A stretch of DNA of 7,546 bases, from assembly GCA_030840185.1 (NCBI GenBank), contig JAUZFY010000100.1, positions 1 to 7,546 on the forward strand. The letters run 5' to 3'. A model generated the notes under the pieces. That model was not told the DNA's origin, did no database searches, and saw only the letters and a list, made by a program, of their open reading frames with translations. This DNA is from Microbacteriaceae bacterium (GTDB lineage Bacteria; Actinomycetota; Actinomycetes; Actinomycetales; Microbacteriaceae). Shown in pieces: positions 5,838 to 7,546 of the stretch; positions within the stretch are counted from its first letter, which is position 1; every line of letters begins with the position of its first letter. Made by a program: the position numbers and the translations under genes.

Positions 5838-5867
5838 CCGCTCAGCGCGGAATCCGTTCAGCGCGGA
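5838..5867. promoter_or_regulatory. Direct repeat upstream of the oxidoreductase gene, candidate operator
   Basis: CCGCTCAGCGCGGA (5838-5851) is followed by CCGTTCAGCGCGGA (5854-5867): 13 of 14 bases match and the starts are 16 bp apart. The first copy contains the short palindrome CGCT-C-AGCG. The pair lies 90-119 bp upstream of the oxidoreductase ATG and 36 bp or more downstream of the lipoprotein stop, so it is in a gap transcribed leftward. It may be a regulator site or a leftover of local duplication. No convincing promoter hexamers were found beside it. Confidence 0.35.
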
Positions 5868-5902
5868 TCTCTCCCGCCAGCACCGCGTCCCTACGCCCCT
5901 AC

Positions 5903-6385
5903 CTACTTATGGTCGCCGTTGCTTTTGCCGGAGTTTTCGGCATTCTTGCTCTTGTCGGGTCCCTGCTTATTGCTGGGAGTCGGGTCGGTCGAGGGGGTGG
6001 CACCCTCGTCGGTACCAGGAATCGCACTGGGGGCCGGAAGCGGACTCGGCGTTGACGACTGGGCCGGCGGCGAGATAGTCGCGAGAAGGTCGGCGCGCAC
6101 TTGGTCTATCGACTTCTGGATCTGCAGGTGCCTCGCGGACGAGACGTCGCCTCGCGCCGCCGCGCCGTCCAGTTGCTTCTGCAGCTGGTCAAGAGTCGTT
6201 GCTGCGCCTGCAAAGTCGTTCGCCGCCGCGTCGGTCGCAACGACAACGACAAGAGCCTGAAGTCGATCGGCGGTCTGCGAGTTCAGGTCCACCGGCCCCG
6301 TCGCACATCCCGAAACCAGCCCAAGTATTCCGACAATCACCGCCATGCACAGCAGCGGCGGGCGTCGCCGCACGAAGGTAGGCAT
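5903..6385 (-). CDS. Small lipoprotein with Pro/Ser/Thr-rich tail, function unknown
   Basis: From the ATG at 6383-6385 the product is 160 residues. It begins with a lipoprotein signal: a charged n-region with R-R-R at 6-8, hydrophobic L-L-C-M-A-V-I-V-G-I-L-G-L, and lipobox V-S-G-C with Cys27 as the likely lipidated residue, predicting outer-face membrane anchoring. Residues about 33-105 look helical, with amphipathic pieces such as A-A-T-T-L-D-Q-L-Q-K-Q-L and I-Q-K-S-I-D-Q-V-R-A-D-L. The rest is a disordered tail rich in Pro, Ser and Thr that ends with Lys, Asn and Asp. This resembles small Micrococcales proteins that databases sometimes call mucin-associated surface proteins, a label without functional meaning. 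A longer frame to 6655 exists but would bury the signal peptide; a GTG at 6434-6436 is a second alternative. SD is weak. It is divergent from the hydrolase gene across about 500 bp. Confidence 0.72.
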   Translation of the reverse strand: MPTFVRRRPPLLCMAVIVGILGLVSGCATGPVDLNSQTADRLQALVVVVATDAAANDFAGAATTLDQLQKQLDGAAARGDVSSARHLQIQKSIDQVRADLLATISPPAQSSTPSPLPAPSAIPGTDEGATPSTDPTPSNKQGPDKSKNAENSGKSNGDHK

Positions 6386-6664
6386 GACGATCGGCGCCGA
6401 GGGCGCATGGCTGGATGGTGAGTTGTGGCTCGTCACCGAGGCTCGCGCGCCGACGGCAACCCGATGCCCGGTGGTTACGAGGGTGGACCTGTGCACGAAT
6501 CCAGCAAAGCGGGGCCAGCCCGATCGCTCTAGGGGTTGCTTTTTCCGAAGGTTGGAGGAAAACGCCGGTTCTCCTCGTACCGCACAGACACCACGGAAGC
6601 GCAGAACTGGATTCGGTCGATCGTCGGAGTCGACGAATTCGCCACAATCAAACATCGTCTCGAT

Positions 6665-6707
6665 CTAGCGTTGCTTCCTGGCTAGCGGCGCTTCCTGGCT
6701 AGCGGCG
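6665..6707. repeat. 17-bp tandem repeat, about 2.5 copies
   Basis: CTAGCGTTGCTTCCTGG (6665-6681) is followed by CTAGCGGCGCTTCCTGG (6682-6698) and a partial third copy, CTAGCGGCG (6699-6707). CTAG recurs exactly every 17 bp. In another register, CTTCCTGGCTAGCGGCG is duplicated perfectly at 6674-6690 and 6691-6707, which looks like a recent slippage duplication. The period is not a multiple of three and no gene covers it, so it is non-coding. It lies about 180 bp upstream of the hydrolase start. Confidence 0.85.
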
Positions 6708-6834
6708 TTGCGGGCGGGGCGGTCGTGCATGTGCGCGGCCGCCCCACTTTCGTTCCGATCGCCCTCCAGGCACACCGGGCTGGGCCGCTTGGGGCAGGAA
6801 CTCGCGCTGACGCCCGGTCGAGCCGGTCCTCGAC

Positions 6835-6840
6835 TAGAGT
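6835..6840 (+). promoter_or_regulatory. Probable −10 element for the hydrolase gene
   Basis: TAGAGT matches the actinobacterial housekeeping −10 pattern TANNNT and would start transcription near 6847, giving a leader of about 38 nt before the ATG at 6885. No good −35 is found 16-18 bp upstream; CTGACG at 6807-6812 is 22 bp away, too far. Weak or absent −35 boxes are common in this group, so the call is tentative. Confidence 0.35.
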
Positions 6841-6884
6841 GGCGGGCAATCGGACAACCCCGTCGTTCTGTGTTAGAGGGCCGT

Positions 6885-7529
6885 ATGCCGCTCGTTCCCA
6901 TCCCCTCCCCCGGCGTTCCGCTGCTGTTCGGCGAGGCCGGGCGCCCACTCGTCATCCTCGTTCACGACTGGTATGGTCGCCTTCCCTGGCTCGAGAATTA
7001 TGCAGCCGGACTCGAGCGCCAGGGCTATCAGGTTGCGGTTCCGGATCTCTTCGACGGGGTCGCGACGACAGACAGCGGCGATGCCGCGAAGCTCATGGCC
7101 GATCTTGACGTCGCTGGCGCCCTCGAGCAACTCAGCGAGATCATCCGAGAGTCACGGGCGGAGGGATCGGCCCGGGTGGGAATTGTCGGCTTCTCTCTGG
7201 GCGGATGGCTCGCTCTCCTGCACGGCCAGAGCGGGGACGCGGAGGCGGTCGTGGCGTATTACGCGACCCTCGGGGCGGACCAGCACGGCGTCATCCCGTG
7301 CCCCGTTCTTCTTCACTTCGCCGAGGTCGACGAGTGGGACGAAGGCGAAGATCCCGATTCGTTCATCGATCGGCTCAATGACCACGGCACGCCGGTGACC
7401 GAATGGACCTACCCCGGAACGGCGCACTCGTTTGCCAATGCGACGATCCTCGAACAGATCGACGTGAACGCCGCGACCCTCGCCTTTGCCCGCACCTCCG
7501 CCTTTCTCGAGGAGCATCTTCTCGATTAG
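6885..7529 (+). CDS. Dienelactone hydrolase family alpha/beta-hydrolase
   Basis: A 214-residue alpha/beta-hydrolase with no signal peptide. It opens with L-V-I-L-V-H-D-W-Y-G (22-31), the usual oxyanion-region strand of this family, followed by Y-Q-V-A-V-P-D-L-F-D-G (48-58). The nucleophile elbow is G-F-S-L-G-G (102-107) with Ser104; Asp149 in F-A-E-V-D-E-W-D and His181 in P-G-T-A-H-S-F-A-N complete the expected triad. Classical dienelactone hydrolases (hydrolysis of 4-carboxymethylenebutenolide in chlorocatechol breakdown) use Cys at this place, so this serine form may be an esterase of other specificity. The start is ATG at 6885 with GAGGG at 6876-6880 and a short 4-nt spacer; the frame is open upstream to 6708 but carries no conserved residues there. 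Nothing else from aromatic degradation is nearby. The gene ends 17 bp before the window edge. Confidence 0.85.
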   Translation: MPLVPIPSPGVPLLFGEAGRPLVILVHDWYGRLPWLENYAAGLERQGYQVAVPDLFDGVATTDSGDAAKLMADLDVAGALEQLSEIIRESRAEGSARVGIVGFSLGGWLALLHGQSGDAEAVVAYYATLGADQHGVIPCPVLLHFAEVDEWDEGEDPDSFIDRLNDHGTPVTEWTYPGTAHSFANATILEQIDVNAATLAFARTSAFLEEHLLD

Positions 7530-7546
7530 TTCGGCACCAAACCGCT

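Larger units (their letters stand above)
6386..6884. other. Gene-free divergent intergenic region (about 500 bp)
   Basis: No frame here has a recognisable protein, and the open frames on both strands are extensions of the flanking genes or antisense shadows with low-complexity Arg/Pro/Ser content. No tRNA-like fold was seen. It contains an imperfect hairpin (GAGGAAAAC 6555-6563 with GTTCTCCTC 6568-6576, one mismatch, loop GCCG). A GC-rich fold near 6508-6528 is followed, after a few bases, by T5 at 6540-6544. It also holds the 17-bp tandem repeat at 6665-6707 and a −10-like site near 6835. It must hold the promoters of the lipoprotein (leftward) and hydrolase (rightward). It is unusually long for this compact window, so a small RNA is possible but not shown. 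Confidence 0.5.

Noticed and set aside
6386..6655. Upstream extension of the lipoprotein frame to an ATG at 6655
   Set aside because: It would put 90 unconserved residues before a well-formed lipoprotein signal and lipobox, making export unlikely; the start at 6385 fits.
6708..6884. Extended hydrolase frame from 6708
   Set aside because: The extra 59 residues are Arg/Pro-rich and unlike the family; GAGGG and ATG at 6885 give the normal length, and the −10-like site lies inside the extension.
1..7546. Search for tRNA, rRNA, CRISPR arrays, transposases, toxin-antitoxin or phage-defence genes
   Set aside because: No T-loop/anticodon pattern, regularly spaced direct repeats with spacers, or matching protein motifs were found on either strand.

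Overview
The window is GC-rich, with dense short-gap genes, occasional GTG starts and purine-rich ribosome binding sites. Together with the make-up of its proteins this fits a high-GC actinobacterium, most likely in the Micrococcales (possibly Microbacteriaceae). That placement is inferred from protein style, not from a marker gene. It looks like ordinary chromosome with catabolic and detoxification genes. No rRNA, tRNA, transposase, integrase, phage gene or CRISPR array is visible.

Layout, left to right. (1) The 3' end of a KDPG-type aldolase gene (+), cut by the window edge. (2) A convergent gap holding a 77-nt inverted-repeat element. (3) A GlxA-type regulator (DJ-1/PfpI domain plus AraC helix-turn-helix, −), divergent from an HD-domain protein of the cyanamide hydratase-like family (+). 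Their 175-bp shared upstream region is the most structured part of the window: a perfect 12-bp direct repeat near the regulator start, an 18-bp-stem hairpin, and a possible 12-codon leader ORF whose TAA directly abuts the HD gene ATG. (4) A minus-strand run: a zinc-free quinone oxidoreductase-like enzyme, a GNAT acetyltransferase, and a GH13 oligo-1,6-glucosidase-like enzyme. A second 77-nt inverted-repeat element lies between the oxidoreductase and the acetyltransferase. (5) A small lipoprotein (−) with a Pro/Ser/Thr-rich tail. (6) A roughly 500-bp gene-free divergent region with a 17-bp tandem repeat and a probable −10 element. (7) A dienelactone hydrolase-family protein (+) with a serine nucleophile.

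How the genes may work together. The aldolase and the oligo-1,6-glucosidase both point to carbohydrate use, but they are far apart and not in one operon. The GlxA regulator and HD protein look like a regulator-target pair. The regulator's DJ-1 domain keeps the Asp and Cys-Thr arrangement known from isocyanide hydratase, and its neighbour resembles cyanamide hydratases, which suggests, speculatively, a response to a C≡N-type compound. The two 77-nt elements have the same total length, nearly the same arms and one compensatory base-pair change. This is evidence for a dispersed structured repeat family placed at gene 3' ends.
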